Notes under the pieces: model-generated
Seen by the model: only the letters and a program-made list of their open reading frames with translations
Database searches by the model: none
Told to the model about the DNA's origin: nothing
Shown: positions 17,452 through 28,846 of the stretch, in pieces
How the letters are laid out: each line of letters opens with the position of its first letter
How positions within the stretch are numbered: position 1 is the first letter of the stretch
Assembly: GCA_014896555.1 (NCBI GenBank)
Contig: JADBKC010000002.1
Location: 1-54,206 of the forward strand
From: Caryophanales bacterium
GTDB lineage: Bacteria > Bacillota > Bacilli > Bacillales > DSM-4216
Reading direction: 5' to 3'
Length of the DNA stretch: 54,206 bases
Position numbers and translations under genes: made by a program

Positions 17452-17958
17452 TTATTTTTCCAAGGGGATTTTGAGCACCTGTCCCGCATTTATATGATCG
17501 TCCTCTAAATGGTTGGCCGATTTAATCCTATCAATCCCATCCTTTGTACCGTAATAATGAATGGAAATATCAGCCAGCGTCTCATTTGGCTGGACAATAT
17601 GAGTCACCGTTTTCACATGATTGTTTTTTGGAGTTTCCTTTTTTGATTGATTGGATGTTGGACTAGCCGATTGATCGTGTCCGCTCGCACTTTCTTCGGT
17701 AATGACAGATACGGTTGATAAAGGATGTTCTTTTTCCTTCATCGTGTTGTAGCTAAAAAGAATCCCCATCGGCAGAAAAATAAATAGAATGAGAAGTATA
17801 TGAAGCACAGAAAAAACCTTTTTTTCTTGCTTTCTCTGCTTTCGGTATTCTGTTCTGCTTAACGTTTTAGGCTCCTCTTCTTCTATTTCGGTCCATTCTT
17901 GCAATTTCAGTTCTTTTCGATGCTTTTCTGCCAATTCTCGATAAGGGTCTCTCTTCAT
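17452..17958 (-). CDS. ypbE: LysM-domain membrane protein YpbE
   Basis: The 168-residue protein has a charged cytoplasmic N-terminus, one membrane segment (about 49-70), a Ser/Thr/Lys-rich linker and a C-terminal LysM domain (about 117-166, HIVQPNETLADISIHYYG) that should bind peptidoglycan outside the cell. This is the arrangement of B. subtilis YpbE. It starts inside the ypbD stop (ATGA overlap), so the two are translationally coupled. Confidence 0.9.
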   Translation of the reverse strand: MKRDPYRELAEKHRKELKLQEWTEIEEEEPKTLSRTEYRKQRKQEKKVFSVLHILLILFIFLPMGILFSYNTMKEKEHPLSTVSVITEESASGHDQSASPTSNQSKKETPKNNHVKTVTHIVQPNETLADISIHYYGTKDGIDRIKSANHLEDDHINAGQVLKIPLEK

Positions 17959-18554
17959 GTATCATCCCTCTTTGTTCTATCCCTTTTTTCTTTATAGTGA
18001 ATGATGATTCCTAATAGACAATCAATGACAAAATGCATGACAACTGTTACGGCCAAGTTTCCAGTCCATTCGTAAAAAAAGCCAATCCAAAAACTTAAGA
18101 TGAAAATGTTGATCGTAAGAAACCAATTGCTTAAATAGCGAATATGGACTAAAGAAAAAAGAATGCTTGCCGCAGTGAATCCAAATTGAGTTTGAAGGAC
18201 TCCCCGAAATAGCATTTCCTCGCTGAAAGCAATAAGAGCTGTAATCCTTACAGTGGAAACAATGCTTAACTTTGAAAATATTTTTTCATTGATTCCGCCA
18301 TCATCAAAATAACGATGAGGCAGCCATTTCATGAAGCAAACATCAATCAGGACAACGGTCAAACCTCCGATTATTCCAAAGACTAGCCGCCGATCGCTCC
18401 AATCAAACAATTGAAAATAAGTGGAGAAGGAATCAAATAACAGCCAGATGCCGATTCCGGTAAAAGCAAGCAATAGACATTGTGTCCAATAAAGAGATTT
18501 CATGATATCTTGGTGCGTTAACTTTTCAATCAATGGAAAATTATTCTTTTTCAT
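17955..18554 (-). CDS. ypbD: CPBP-family intramembrane metalloprotease YpbD
   Basis: A polytopic membrane protein of 199 residues with the CPBP/Abi signature: EEMLFRG near residue 114 (EExxxR), LFSLVH near 133 and HFVIDC near 175. These residues would hold the metal and form the active site. Members process or protect membrane proteins; the substrate here is unknown. Its start overlaps the end of recS by 14 bp and its stop overlaps ypbE by 4 bp. Confidence 0.9.
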   Translation of the reverse strand: MKKNNFPLIEKLTHQDIMKSLYWTQCLLLAFTGIGIWLLFDSFSTYFQLFDWSDRRLVFGIIGGLTVVLIDVCFMKWLPHRYFDDGGINEKIFSKLSIVSTVRITALIAFSEEMLFRGVLQTQFGFTAASILFSLVHIRYLSNWFLTINIFILSFWIGFFYEWTGNLAVTVVMHFVIDCLLGIIIHYKEKRDRTKRDDT

Positions 18555-20022
18555 CGATTTTTCCTTCCATCAAAAGCAATTTTTGCAGGATTGCCTCCCA
18601 ATCGTTCATCTCCTCCAGCTTGGACAGATCGGCTGTCGATTCATAATAATCGAGAATATTCAGCCCACAGCAGTCGCAGCACCTTTCTGGCTTCGATCCA
18701 ATCTTTTCATGAAAATACAAAAGAACTCCTTCTCTTCTGCAAGAATTACTATGGATCCACTGAATCATTTGATTCAATTTCCTTCGCTTCTTTCTTATCT
18801 GTTCATTTTTGGCTTTTTGGATATACTCTTGTTTTTTTTTAAACGAAAACTCTTTATATAGCTCCTCATAGTGAAGAAGATAACGATACTGGACATCCGT
18901 CAGTTGAAGAACAGCCGCTGCTTCTTTTTTTAAGTTCGGTTCATACGTAAGAAACGCTTCAATCTGTTTATCCGAAGGCAATTCTGTTTCCATCAAATGC
19001 TCGTGTATGCTTTCATCTCCATCGGCGTACAATAAAATGGCTAAGCTGCTTTTCCCATCACGACCGGCGCGGCCAATTTCCTGCAAATACGATTCCATTT
19101 GACTTGGCGGATGAAAATGGACGACGAATCGAATATCGTTTTTATTGATTCCCATCCCAAATGCGCTCGTTGCACAGATGATCTCCAACTCGTTAAACAA
19201 AAATTGCTGTTGAATTAAGATTCTCTCGTCCTGCTCCATTCCACCATGATAAATGCCAACTTTCTTTATCCCTTCTTGTTCGAGCCAATAAGCCGTTTCT
19301 TCTACGGTCTTCTTGCTGGAAAAATAAATAATGCCTGGTTTTTGTACATTTTTCACAATCTCTAAAAGCATGTCCAGCTTATTTTTATAACTTTCGCAAT
19401 GCTCGACACTCATAGCAATATTGGCTCGGTCAACCGAAAAAATCCATTGTTTCGCATTTTGAAGATGTAAGTATTTGATAATGTCACTTCTCACTTCTTC
19501 TGTAGCAGTAGCCGTCAGCGCAAGAGTCAACGGCCGGTTCAATATGTCACGGGCTTCGCCGATTTTTAAATAATCTGGGCGAAAATCGTGCCCCCATTGG
19601 GAAATGCAGTGGGCTTCGTCCACTACAAACAAAGATGGACGGATTTTGGCCAGCTCATTTAATACCCGTTTATTGGAAAGCATTTCTGGAGACATAAAAA
19701 CGAAACGATATTGCCCTAAATGGGAAAGTGCACGGTTTTTTTCTTCAAAGGAAAGGAACGAGTTCAAAGCAATGACTCTTTTTTCCCCTCGCATCTTCAT
19801 TTGTTCCATTTGATCTTGCATTAAAGAAAGAAGAGGAGAAATGACGATGCATGAACCGCCTATTATGTAGGCCGGCAGTTGGTAGCAAAGCGATTTCCCT
19901 GTACCAGTTGGAAGCATGGCGAGTGTGTCATTTCCGTCAAGCAGTGAAGTGATGACTTCTTTCTGGCCGGTTCGAAATGACGTGTAGCCAAATTGTTTTC
20001 GCAATAGCGGTTCAAGTTCCAT
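18541..20022 (-). CDS. recS: ATP-dependent DNA helicase RecS (RecQ family, short form)
   Basis: A 3'-5' DNA helicase of the RecQ family involved in recombination repair. In 493 residues there are the two helicase domains: Walker A TGTGKS (Lys43), DEAH box [15 protein letters not shown] near 136, TATAT near 170 and the motif VI region [13 protein letters not shown] near 315, then a cysteine cluster RCCDCCG near residue 448. The C-terminal HRDC domain of full RecQ is absent, as in B. subtilis RecS (YpbC). It overlaps ypbB upstream and ypbD downstream. Confidence 0.93.
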   Translation of the reverse strand: MELEPLLRKQFGYTSFRTGQKEVITSLLDGNDTLAMLPTGTGKSLCYQLPAYIIGGSCIVISPLLSLMQDQMEQMKMRGEKRVIALNSFLSFEEKNRALSHLGQYRFVFMSPEMLSNKRVLNELAKIRPSLFVVDEAHCISQWGHDFRPDYLKIGEARDILNRPLTLALTATATEEVRSDIIKYLHLQNAKQWIFSVDRANIAMSVEHCESYKNKLDMLLEIVKNVQKPGIIYFSSKKTVEETAYWLEQEGIKKVGIYHGGMEQDERILIQQQFLFNELEIICATSAFGMGINKNDIRFVVHFHPPSQMESYLQEIGRAGRDGKSSLAILLYADGDESIHEHLMETELPSDKQIEAFLTYEPNLKKEAAAVLQLTDVQYRYLLHYEELYKEFSFKKKQEYIQKAKNEQIRKKRRKLNQMIQWIHSNSCRREGVLLYFHEKIGSKPERCCDCCGLNILDYYESTADLSKLEEMNDWEAILQKLLLMEGKIDEKE

Positions 20023-21079
20023 GTTGATTCACGATCCTTCCATACTTGGCTAAAACGAGGCGAATTTGAAAGTAAGATAAATGAGGAAGAATGGCTTTAA
20101 TATCTTTTAATTTTTTACTAGTCAGTGTTTTCGCTGCCTTTTTAAAGGCCTCAAACTCGTCTTTCTCAATAAATGAGTCTATAGAGAAGTCCGGAACGTT
20201 TAAGGCAATCTCAACAAGGTGATCTTCGATTGTATTCCGTTTCAGCCTGCGGACATTGGCTATTTGTTCAACAGACAGTCCTCTTTGAAATAAATCGTAT
20301 GTTTTTCGTGCCGATTTTGTTAAAATAACCGGCTGATGTAAATCTAGCAGCATTTCATATAATATCGGAAATTTTTTAGGATGATGAAGCGCAGAGTGAA
20401 TCATAAAATGAATCAAATGTGTAAATCTCAGCCAATATTCTGGTTCGTCCATTCCTAGTTGTTTTGCGGTTTGTGCTGCCGTTTTTCCAATTCGTTCGTA
20501 TCCTGATAGCCGGAAAACTAATAGGCGTGGATCTTCTGTCTTTTCACTTTGCAATAGTTCATAAAGTTCGCGGTAAAGTTGTACACCCGTATCTGCCCGA
20601 TTCACCTTCCGGCCCAAAAGCCATTTTTTTACCCAATTTTGAACTTGTTCATTCCTTTCTGCCGGATAAAAAATAGATTCCTGATGAATTAAATGGGACA
20701 CAGTTTGAACGAGCAAGTTTAATCGTTTCCAAAAGACCGACGCCATCGAATGCAAGGGCCAGCCATCCAAATACGGAAGGGCTGGGTTTTTGGTCCAAAA
20801 TTCTTCTAATTCGCTTTTTCCTTTTGGAAGCAAAAAGGCTCTACCGCCATTTTCCAAATGACACCATTGTTGATCACACAGCTGCTGAATCTCCTTCTCG
20901 AAATCGCTTCTATTCATATATGGAACAGTGGAAAACCACTTTGTTAATTCATAAAAATGTACATCTTGAATGGATTGCAATGATTTTTTACCTTTTAGAA
21001 TGTGAAAAATAGAATAAACCGTTCGTTCACCATGGATTTTTTCAAGGCAATATAACAAAACCGCTTGAAACAAGTTCAT
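20012..21079 (-). CDS. ypbB: Helix-turn-helix protein YpbB
   Basis: A 355-residue protein matching YpbB in position and layout. A C-terminal HTH_40-type motif ([20 protein letters not shown], about residues 271-290) resembles the helix-turn-helix module that ends many RecQ proteins. The rest is helical without known motifs. The stop overlaps the recS start by 11 bp. This suggests that YpbB partners RecS, supplying a DNA-binding part that is fused in other RecQ proteins; that is inference. It begins an operon ypbB-recS-ypbD-ypbE. Confidence 0.87.
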   Translation of the reverse strand: MNLFQAVLLYCLEKIHGERTVYSIFHILKGKKSLQSIQDVHFYELTKWFSTVPYMNRSDFEKEIQQLCDQQWCHLENGGRAFLLPKGKSELEEFWTKNPALPYLDGWPLHSMASVFWKRLNLLVQTVSHLIHQESIFYPAERNEQVQNWVKKWLLGRKVNRADTGVQLYRELYELLQSEKTEDPRLLVFRLSGYERIGKTAAQTAKQLGMDEPEYWLRFTHLIHFMIHSALHHPKKFPILYEMLLDLHQPVILTKSARKTYDLFQRGLSVEQIANVRRLKRNTIEDHLVEIALNVPDFSIDSFIEKDEFEAFKKAAKTLTSKKLKDIKAILPHLSYFQIRLVLAKYGRIVNQHGT

Positions 21080-21250
21080 GGATCTTTTCCTCCAGCCCTT
21101 TGTTGATTTAGTCCATACATTACCTTTTAAGAATAACGTTACTATTCCACGGTAGGTAACAGCCGCCTTCTATTTTAACATGAAATTCGACATCCATTGT
21201 TCCATCACCTCCATCGCAAGCGTTTCAATTTATTAGTTGGCTCTTTTCTA

Positions 21251-21279
21251 TTGAAAAGTTTTGTCAACAGCTTTACAAT
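21251..21279 (+). promoter_or_regulatory. Sigma-A promoter of fer
   Basis: TTGAAA, 17-bp spacer, TACAAT; 62 bp upstream of the fer start. Good match on both boxes. Confidence 0.6.
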
Positions 21280-21329
21280 GAAGATGGAGACGTTAAATCC
21301 GACTAAATTTCTCGAGATAGCTTTGTTAG

Positions 21330-21590
<261 letters not shown>

Positions 21591-21686
21591 ATATCCAATG
21601 TCAACTGAAAACCTCTATTCGCTTGGATAAATTGCAAGACTAATCAAGCAATTCAGCCAAAATGAAAAGACGTTCCGACCGATAAC

Positions 21687-21738
21687 AAAAACCTTCCAGC
21701 TAAGAAGATTCTTCATCCTTTTAGCTGGAAGGTTTTTT
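21687..21738 (+). terminator. Strong terminator after fer
   Basis: AAAAACCTTCCAGCTA and TAGCTGGAAGGTTTTTT form a 16-bp stem. It can serve both fer and the convergent chemoreceptor gene. The rest of 21591-21929 shows only a loose second inverted repeat around ACGAGT/ACTCGT. Confidence 0.85.
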
Positions 21739-21929
21739 GTATGATATGGAATGCCAAAAACAAGTACGAGTTACAGAGTTAAAGAATCGCCCCCACTCGT
21801 TTTCGTACTTTTTGGCTTCTTAACAATGACCCAAGTAAATTCTACTTTCGAAAGGGTTTACTTATATAAATGATCCAATGAACAACCAGAAACAGAGGAA
21901 AAAGAACCTTCTACAGCTGATGTTTGTTT

Positions 21930-23618
21930 TTAATTTTTGACATTAAAATGATGGATCGCTTCGTTCAAACTTTGTGCTTCCGTTTCCATTTGCTTGATTC
22001 CTTCGGCTACTTGTTCAATCGAAGCGGACGATTCCTCAGCAGTAGCTGTTACTTGTTCAAAGCCAGCGGCAGATTCCTCTGATACTGCTGCTATATTTTC
22101 AATGGCAGACGTAATCTCTTTTGTATGGTCTAAAATATCATACAGGTTCGTAGACATTTCTTCGACTTGCTCAAATACTTGTTCAATACTTTGATGAATA
22201 TGATAGAATGATTCGCCTGTTGATTCAATCGATCGGCGGCCGCCTTCGACCGTTTGGTATCCAGCGTTTAGCGCTTGAACCACTTTGCCTGTTTCGTTTT
22301 GCACTTCCAAAATAATGGCAGTGATATCAGCCACCGAATGATTGACCCCTTCTGCTAATTTTCTTACCTCATCCGCCACGACTGCGAAGCCGCGTCCGCT
22401 TTCACCCGCTCGTGCTGCCTCAATGGCTGCATTAAGAGCAAGTAAATTCGTTTGTTCGGAAATGTCTTCAATCACATTGACCAGTTTGCTGATGTTTTCG
22501 GTTTTTTTATTCAACCCTTCCACTAACTGGCGAGCTTCATTTACAGTAATAGAGATGTGGTTCATATCCTCCACAGATTGATTCATTTTTTGTCTACCTT
22601 GATCAGCCAGTTCTTTCATTTGTTCCGCTTTCGTTTTCACTTCTTCCCCTTTTAACGTGGATTCCATTAACATTTTCGTAAATTTTTCCATATTGCTCGA
22701 TAATTTTTGGTTGGAATTGGCTTGATCTTGAATGCCGTTTGAAAGATCTTCCATTGTCGCAGCAATTTGTACGGCGCCTTCTTTTACGTCAAATGAATAT
22801 TTGGCCATTTTTTCACTATGTGTTAATAAGTTTGCGGAGACGCTTTGCACTCCGGAGATGGTCCTTTTTAGATGATCGTTCATGGTGTTTAAAGCTTTTG
22901 CCAATTCCCCTATCTCATCTTTATTGTTTAACTTCAATGGTTCTTTTGGAAGAATGCCCTCTGCAATCATCAGAAGCTGATCTTTTGCACGAACAATCGG
23001 ACTAGCAATGATTTTTGTAAATATTTGAGTGACGACTAAACTGATGACAATAATCACGATAGCCAATATCAAACCCCATTCTGCTATGTGGCTGCTATTT
23101 GAAATGATGTCACTGCCGTTTGCGTGAATATTGTTTTTTTCCGTTTTAGCAATTGAATCAAAATCAGCCATAATCCTTTGAGCAATCGGCTCCGCTTTTT
23201 GTTGCAACGCAGCCCGCGCTTCTTTTACTTTACCTTGATCATAGGCTCTCATAACGTCATTTAGCACAAGAGCTCGCCACTTCTTACTGTCCTCAATGAC
23301 CGCCTTCATTTCCTTCGATGGGTGGTCTCTTAAAATCGAGTCGGAAATAGCTTTGCTAGATTCCGTGTAATGATTGAACTCATCCTTATATTTAGGATCT
23401 CCATAAAGAATGTAGGCTCTGGCTAGAGCAATACGCTGCGAAATATTAAAACGCAGTTCTTGCTCCGCAACCAATTTAGGAACTTGATTTTTGATCATAT
23501 CTTCCGTTTTCTGATTCACGGTTTGGGAAGACACATAGTAAGCAATGGACATAATCGTCGACATAATGATTAAAATGCCAAAACCTAAATATAATTTTCT
23601 CTTTATCGTTGTAAACAT
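21930..23618 (-). CDS. Methyl-accepting chemotaxis protein
   Basis: A 562-residue transmembrane chemoreceptor. Membrane segment 1 (about 10-29), an extracellular four-helix sensor domain with many charged residues (about 30-183), membrane segment 2 (about 184-206), HAMP (about 207-259), and a cytoplasmic signalling domain. The CheA/CheW tip is [20 protein letters not shown] near residue 390. The ligand cannot be read from the sequence. ATG after GGAGGGAG. It is the only chemotaxis gene in the window and has its own upstream region of 380 bp; no clear sigma-D promoter was seen there. Confidence 0.93.
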   Translation of the reverse strand: MFTTIKRKLYLGFGILIIMSTIMSIAYYVSSQTVNQKTEDMIKNQVPKLVAEQELRFNISQRIALARAYILYGDPKYKDEFNHYTESSKAISDSILRDHPSKEMKAVIEDSKKWRALVLNDVMRAYDQGKVKEARAALQQKAEPIAQRIMADFDSIAKTEKNNIHANGSDIISNSSHIAEWGLILAIVIIVISLVVTQIFTKIIASPIVRAKDQLLMIAEGILPKEPLKLNNKDEIGELAKALNTMNDHLKRTISGVQSVSANLLTHSEKMAKYSFDVKEGAVQIAATMEDLSNGIQDQANSNQKLSSNMEKFTKMLMESTLKGEEVKTKAEQMKELADQGRQKMNQSVEDMNHISITVNEARQLVEGLNKKTENISKLVNVIEDISEQTNLLALNAAIEAARAGESGRGFAVVADEVRKLAEGVNHSVADITAIILEVQNETGKVVQALNAGYQTVEGGRRSIESTGESFYHIHQSIEQVFEQVEEMSTNLYDILDHTKEITSAIENIAAVSEESAAGFEQVTATAEESSASIEQVAEGIKQMETEAQSLNEAIHHFNVKN

Positions 23619-23938
23619 ATGCTCCCTCCTTCATTTTTCAACATGAACCCGATTTATTCTACCATAAAACAAGAATATTGTACTATGTAAAAGAATATAA
23701 GGAAGCAAAAAAGGGGCCCGGTGTGTCGAGAACGACCCGTTTCCGTTCTAAAACATAACCTTTTTTGAACTTTTCCCCCATCATGGGATGGAAAGGAAAA
23801 GAATTAAGTACGCTAGACAATTAAAGGGATTCATTTCGTTTATTCGCAATTCTTCAAGCGAAGTCTTCGCCTTTGAATGAGAAACTTGATAAAATGTTAA
23901 ATTTTAAGCAGAAATATTCTGAAAATACATAGAATGAT

Positions 23939-23967
23939 TTGCCACTTCCTGCTCATTCCACTATAAT
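23939..23967 (+). promoter_or_regulatory. Sigma-A promoter of ppa
   Basis: TTGCCA, 17-bp spacer, TATAAT, 35 bp upstream of the ppa ATG. This is the strongest vegetative promoter match in the window. The remainder of 23619-23938 shows only a small AGAACG/CGTTCT hairpin near 23730-23748. Confidence 0.75.
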
Positions 23968-24002
23968 AAAATAGTATACATAGCGTATAGGAGGTATTGT
24001 TC

Positions 24003-24500
24003 ATGACGGTGAAAAACCAAATTGTGGAGGCGTTTATCGAAATTCCTACCGGAAGCCAAAACAAATATGAATTTGATAAAGAACGGGGGATTTTTAAATT
24101 AGACCGTGTTTTATTTTCGCCAATGTTTTATCCAGCAGACTACGGTTATTTAGAAAATACGTTGGCTTTGGATGGAGATCCACTGGACATTCTTGTATTG
24201 GTGACAAACCCGACTTTCCCGGGATGCGTCATTGATACTCGTGTCATTGGATACTTGAACATGGTCGACAGCGGAGAAGAAGATGCTAAATTAATTGGTG
24301 TGCCTGTAGAAGATCCGCGCTTTGATGAAATCCGTTCCATCGACGACTTGCCGCAACATAAGCTAAAAGAAATTGCTCATTTCTTTGAACGATATAAAGA
24401 TTTGCAAGGCAAAAAAACCGAAATCGGTTCTTGGGAAGGACCGGAAAAAGCGGCCAAACTGATCGAAGAATGCCAAACACGCTACAAAGAAAGTAAATAA
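24003..24500 (+). CDS. ppa: Inorganic pyrophosphatase, family I
   Basis: It hydrolyses pyrophosphate to phosphate and so drives biosynthetic reactions. The 165-residue protein has the family signature DGDPLDILV near residue 58 and the other acidic metal-binding positions, including YPADYGYLENT. Family I is different from the Mn-dependent family II enzyme that B. subtilis uses. The ATG is placed well behind AGGAGGT; a TTG six bases upstream is less likely. Strong own promoter. Confidence 0.95.
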   Translation: MTVKNQIVEAFIEIPTGSQNKYEFDKERGIFKLDRVLFSPMFYPADYGYLENTLALDGDPLDILVLVTNPTFPGCVIDTRVIGYLNMVDSGEEDAKLIGVPVEDPRFDEIRSIDDLPQHKLKEIAHFFERYKDLQGKKTEIGSWEGPEKAAKLIEECQTRYKESK

Positions 24501-24555
24501 AAAGCAGGAGGTTTCATCTGCTCTCGTTTAAACTGATTCTTTTCAAAAAAGACCC

Positions 24556-24579
24556 AAGGACGCTCATGGCGTCCTTTTT
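24556..24579. terminator. Bidirectional terminator after ppa
   Basis: AAGGACGC-TCATG-GCGTCCTT followed by a T run. It overlaps the last codons of the convergent small gene at 24564, whose stop lies in the loop. Confidence 0.75.
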
Positions 24580-24740
24580 CCCTCTTCTAACCACAGCTTG
24601 TAATCATCAAAACCAAGAACATGTTTTTCTCCTGTACTGTTAATGGTCTTGGCATAAGCCAGCCTTCCTCCAATGATCAGTATCCCGATGCAAGCCCCCA
24701 TTGCCATAACGATGATCAACCGCTTAACATAATCCCGCAT
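24564..24740 (-). CDS. Small membrane protein of unknown function, 58 residues
   Basis: The ATG at 24740 follows an AGGAGG site at good spacing. The peptide has a basic start MRDYVKRL, one membrane segment (about residues 6-28) and a hydrophilic tail ending KLWLEEGKRTP. The segment ends in RLAYAK, which could be a signal-peptidase-like site, so it may be anchored or exported. I do not recognise the family. It sits between ppa and resE with a terminator at its 3' end. Confidence 0.6.
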   Translation of the reverse strand: MRDYVKRLIIVMAMGACIGILIIGGRLAYAKTINSTGEKHVLGFDDYKLWLEEGKRTP

Positions 24741-24837
24741 TTTTATCCTCCTCGGCAATTCTTTCACCATAAAACGTTATGATTATAAATAGCAAAATAG
24801 ACCGTTTCATTTTGCGTATGCGATTCCAATACAAAGC

Positions 24838-24893
24838 AAAAAAGGATCGACCTTATTCATGATGAGAGGACGTTTCCAAAAGGTCGATCCTTT
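24838..24893 (-). terminator. Terminator of the res operon
   Basis: AAAGGATCGACCTT and AAGGTCGATCCTTT form a perfect 14-bp stem around 25 bases, followed on the minus strand by TTTTTT. It lies about 85 bp after the resE stop. Confidence 0.85.
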
Positions 24894-24978
24894 CTGTTCC
24901 ATAGAAAGGAGGATGTTTCCCATGTAACAAGATTTATCGCCAACATTCCCACATATGAATGGGTTTTCGACAGTTTGA

Positions 24979-26754
24979 TTAATATGGAAGATAAAAGGAG
25001 AATGTCGTTCCTTCGCTCAGTTTGCTTTGAACTCGAATACTTCCTCCGTGAGCTTCCACAATGTTTTTCGCAATCGCAAGCCCCAAACCAGTGCCGGATC
25101 GGCCACGAGTCCTGGCCTTATCCGCTTTATAGAAGCGTTCAAATACAAATGGCAGATCTTCTTCCGGAATACCTGATCCAGAATCGATTACATAAATCAC
25201 AACGCCTTTCTGTTTTTTCTCCATGTCCACTTTGACAAAACCGCCTTTAGGAGTATGTCGTAGAGCATTGTCAATCAAATTCGTCAACACTTGTTCAATG
25301 CGGTCTGGATCTATGTTGGCGGCAAAAGATGGCTTGTTCCAATCGAATAATAAACGAACTTCTTGATCCTTCGCCAATCCTTGGAACTTATTTGTAACTC
25401 TTTTGATAAAAGCCGGAATTTCTACTTCTCTTTTTTGCAAGTTGATATGCCCAGCTTCCATTCTCGCTAAATCTAATAATTCGTTGACCAGTCTTTTCAT
25501 TCGCAATGATTCTTCATAGATGATTTTCACAATTTCCTTCTTTTCTTCATCCGTCGCTGCGATGTCATCCATAATGGCTTCACTGTATCCTTGAAGCAAG
25601 GAAATGGGCGTTCTCAGTTCATGGGAAACATTGGCGATAAAATCGATGCGGAGCTTGTCCAGTCTGCGTTCTTCCGTCATATCACGGACAACCGCTACAG
25701 CCCCTCGAACGGTTTCTCCGCTGTATAATGGACTCACAATGACGACATACGTTCTTCCTTGAACGGTCAATTCACCTATTTGCTCTGATTCCTCCCGACG
25801 CACTACTTTTCCCAATAATTCCCGGATAAGAGTGGGGGCAGTTTCCGTTTGTTCATCTTCTCTATGTTCATAATACCAATTTTGCAAAAAGCGGTCGGCC
25901 GGAGGATTCGTAATTAAAATCGTTCCATCTCGGTTAAAAGTGATCACTCCGTCTGCCATACTGCGCAAAATGCTGGCCAGTTGTTCTTTTTCCTGGTTAA
26001 GAGCATTCATGTTAAACTTTAGCCGTTTTGCCATATGATTAAAAGCGATGCCTAACTCCCCGATTTCATCTGACGTTAAAATCGGAACTTTCGCATCAAA
26101 TTTTCCTTTTGCAAAAGAGCTTGTTGCTTCCCTCATCTTCCGCAGAGGTGCGGTAATTCGGGTAGATAAGAAAAAGGCAAATACCGTTGTCAAGAAAATC
26201 GCAATGCCCGCCGCCAATAAAATGAGTTTGGTCGTCTGCTCCGACGTCTCTTTTATAACTTCCAGAGACTGGTAAATAAATACTGCTCCATTTTCATTTG
26301 GCGATGTTCTAAGCGGAACTCCCACTACAATCGTATTTTCATAGCGATTGGCAAGTTTTTTCCCACCGTGAATATTGATTTCTTTTTGAACGTATTTTTT
26401 ATTCTTAAAAACTTTGGACAATTGCTTATCGTGTACGATGACGCTCGGGTCCAGTTTATCTTTCGGTGAAATATTCGGCGAATATAAAAAGGTGTCCTTA
26501 TTCTTAGCGATAATGACATGCACGGGTGAATCCACAATTTCCCACGCCATTTCCGTTCCGATTTTTTCATTTGGATGTCGAGTCAAGATGGCCGCAATTT
26601 TTTCAGCGGTATCCGATAATTCTTTTTCCACCTGATTGACATGGTAGTTTTCGAAAAAGCCCAACAACAGAATGGTGAGAACAAATAAGACAAAGGACAC
26701 TAAAAGCAAGATAGTCGCCCATAACTTTCCTACAATGCTTCTCCAAAATTTCAT
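24979..26754 (-). CDS. resE: Sensor histidine kinase ResE
   Basis: The membrane kinase of the ResD-ResE system that controls respiration and anaerobic genes in response to oxygen limitation and NO. In 591 residues: membrane segments at about 12-34 and 168-188 around an extracellular domain, HAMP (about 190-242), PAS (about 255-350), HisKA with FIANVSHELRTPISLLQGY (phosphorylated His near 380), and an ATPase domain with N, G1 and G2 boxes (VIDSGSGIP, GRSGTGLGLAIAK). The start overlaps the resD stop by 4 bp (ATGA). Confidence 0.95.
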   Translation of the reverse strand: MKFWRSIVGKLWATILLLVSFVLFVLTILLLGFFENYHVNQVEKELSDTAEKIAAILTRHPNEKIGTEMAWEIVDSPVHVIIAKNKDTFLYSPNISPKDKLDPSVIVHDKQLSKVFKNKKYVQKEINIHGGKKLANRYENTIVVGVPLRTSPNENGAVFIYQSLEVIKETSEQTTKLILLAAGIAIFLTTVFAFFLSTRITAPLRKMREATSSFAKGKFDAKVPILTSDEIGELGIAFNHMAKRLKFNMNALNQEKEQLASILRSMADGVITFNRDGTILITNPPADRFLQNWYYEHREDEQTETAPTLIRELLGKVVRREESEQIGELTVQGRTYVVIVSPLYSGETVRGAVAVVRDMTEERRLDKLRIDFIANVSHELRTPISLLQGYSEAIMDDIAATDEEKKEIVKIIYEESLRMKRLVNELLDLARMEAGHINLQKREVEIPAFIKRVTNKFQGLAKDQEVRLLFDWNKPSFAANIDPDRIEQVLTNLIDNALRHTPKGGFVKVDMEKKQKGVVIYVIDSGSGIPEEDLPFVFERFYKADKARTRGRSGTGLGLAIAKNIVEAHGGSIRVQSKLSEGTTFSFYLPY

Positions 26755-27467
26755 TCAGACTTTACCTCGAATTTATAGCCTACACCCCAAACGGTTACAA
26801 TCATCTTAGCGGCTTTTTCAGACACTTTGTTCAACTTTTCCCGCAGACGTTTCACGTGGGTATCTACAGTACGCAAATCGCCAAAGAATTCATAATGCCA
26901 TACTTCCTTTAACAAATGCTCGCGGTCAAACACTTTATCAGGCGTTTTTGCTAGAAAATAAAGAAGTTCATATTCTTTCGGCGTCAAATTCACTTCTTTT
27001 CCGTCCGCCGTTACACGATGGGCATCATTGTCAATGACTAAATGAGGGTACACGATCATGTCTTTTGCAGAAGCATTCGTATGCAAATAACTTGTCGTAG
27101 AAGCACGTCTCAGAAGCGCTTTTACCCGCAGCACGACCTCACGCGGGCTAAAAGGCTTCACGATGTAGTCGTCTGCTCCAACTTCAAATCCTTGCACCCG
27201 ATTGGCTTCTTCGCCTTTAGCCGTCAGCATAATAACAGGAGTTGCTTTCTTCTCTCTTAACTCTTTGCATACTTCCACACCGTCTTTACCGGGCATCATG
27301 AGATCAAGAATAATACAATCATAATCAGTCGATAACGCTTTGTCTAATGCTGTATTTCCATCAGCCGCCTCATCTATGATAAAATTTTCCTTTTCTAAAT
27401 ACATTTTCAATAGTCGGCGAATTCTTTCCTCATCATCGACAATTAAAATTTTCATCTCTTCTTCCAC
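26751..27467 (-). CDS. resD: Response regulator ResD
   Basis: An OmpR-type DNA-binding regulator of 238 residues. Receiver domain about 5-120 with the acidic pocket DDEE near the N-terminus, phosphorylated Asp in ILDLMMPGKDG and Lys in VKPFSP; winged-helix domain about 135-235 (LTPKEYELLYFLA, RTVDTHVKRLREKL). It partners ResE encoded next to it. GTG start behind GGAGGG; an internal ATG four codons later is an alternative. A 194-bp gap after resC may hold a separate resDE promoter. Confidence 0.95.
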   Translation of the reverse strand: MEEEMKILIVDDEERIRRLLKMYLEKENFIIDEAADGNTALDKALSTDYDCIILDLMMPGKDGVEVCKELREKKATPVIMLTAKGEEANRVQGFEVGADDYIVKPFSPREVVLRVKALLRRASTTSYLHTNASAKDMIVYPHLVIDNDAHRVTADGKEVNLTPKEYELLYFLAKTPDKVFDREHLLKEVWHYEFFGDLRTVDTHVKRLREKLNKVSEKAAKMIVTVWGVGYKFEVKSE

Positions 27468-27661
27468 TATATTTCCCTCCTAGTCTTAACTAGTTGTTCA
27501 TCCTTGCTTTGTGCTTAAAACAGCCCTTTGGAAGGAGCTTATCCATCATTGCTCTGCAGTAATGCTAGGCTGCATGCACCATTTTAATAGGAAAAAAGCC
27601 GCTTTTAAAAAGAAGGATTGAATTTTTTATGAACAAAATCAAAATCTGATGTTACGATTGG

Positions 27662-28846
27662 CTACGCGTAAGAATGAAGCCCAGCTATCACGAGATTGAC
27701 TGCCACTAAGTTAAACATAATAATGATGAACCCGATCACCGCCATCCAAGCGGATCGTTCTCCATGCCAGCCTTTGGAAAGGCGCAAGTGCAAAAAAGCC
27801 GCATAAAATAGCCATGTTATGAGAGCCCAAACCTCTTTCGGGTCCCATCCCCAAAACCTTGTCCACGCAATTTGCGCCCAAATCATGGCAAAAATCAAAG
27901 CACCTAAAGTAAACACCGGAAAACCGATTAATACAGAACGGTAGCTTATTTCATCTACCAAGTCCAAGCTAATATTTTGGACAAAAGGCTTGAGCAATGC
28001 GGCTATTCGTTTTCTAGTTATCACCCGAATGAGAACATATAGAATAGTGCCTGCTATCAACGACCAAATGACCGTATTCAATTTTTTGGCATTAATGACA
28101 GCCGGAACGTAGAAAAGTGGATTCATGGCGTTTTTCGTTTGCAAATCGCCCTCATGAGGACCGATCAATGCAGGGAGAGTATATACTACTTCTGCTGGCT
28201 GCCCTTCTTTATTTACATACTGAAATGAGGCTTCATAATCTACTACTCGGAAAATGGTTGTCACCACCACAAATCCGATGACCGCCACAAGCCCGAACAT
28301 AATGACTTCCAGCCAAAAAGTCCGTTTGCTCGCTTTTGATTGATCCACCACTTTGATCAAATAAATGAGTCCGGCAATAAAACTGATGGATAAAATTCCT
28401 TCTCCCGCTGCCGCTGTCGTAACATGAATATGAAGCCAATCGCTTTGCAATGCGGGGATTAATGGACTGATTTCTCTTGGAAACATGCTCGCATAAGCGA
28501 TGATAATGACTGCGACAGGAAGAGCGAAAAGACCTAAAGCGGGTAATCGATAAATAAAATAAATAATGATAAAGGCCCCCACCAACATCATGCCAAAAAA
28601 CGTCGTAAATTCAAATAAGTCGCTCACAGGCGCATGGCCGGCAGCAGCCCATCTAGTAAAAAAATACCCGACTTGAGCGAGAAAACCGATAATGGTAATA
28701 AAAATTCCTATTTTCGCCCAGCGATTAGTTTCCTTTACCACTTCAGCGTTTTTGGAACGGATCGATCCGCCGAAAAAGAGCGTTGCAACTAAATACAGAA
28801 TAAAGGCGGTATATAATAAATTACTGCTTACATGTGCTAACGTCAC
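27662..28846 (-). CDS. resC: Cytochrome c biogenesis protein ResC (CcsA/CcsB family)
   Basis: A polytopic membrane protein of 394 residues with the tryptophan-rich haem-handling motif [13 protein letters not shown] near residue 330 and conserved histidines in membrane segments. With ResB it carries haem across the membrane and attaches it to apocytochrome c (System II). GTG start overlaps the resB stop (GTGA), so translation is coupled. Confidence 0.94.
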   Translation of the reverse strand: MTLAHVSSNLLYTAFILYLVATLFFGGSIRSKNAEVVKETNRWAKIGIFITIIGFLAQVGYFFTRWAAAGHAPVSDLFEFTTFFGMMLVGAFIIIYFIYRLPALGLFALPVAVIIIAYASMFPREISPLIPALQSDWLHIHVTTAAAGEGILSISFIAGLIYLIKVVDQSKASKRTFWLEVIMFGLVAVIGFVVVTTIFRVVDYEASFQYVNKEGQPAEVVYTLPALIGPHEGDLQTKNAMNPLFYVPAVINAKKLNTVIWSLIAGTILYVLIRVITRKRIAALLKPFVQNISLDLVDEISYRSVLIGFPVFTLGALIFAMIWAQIAWTRFWGWDPKEVWALITWLFYAAFLHLRLSKGWHGERSAWMAVIGFIIIMFNLVAVNLVIAGLHSYA

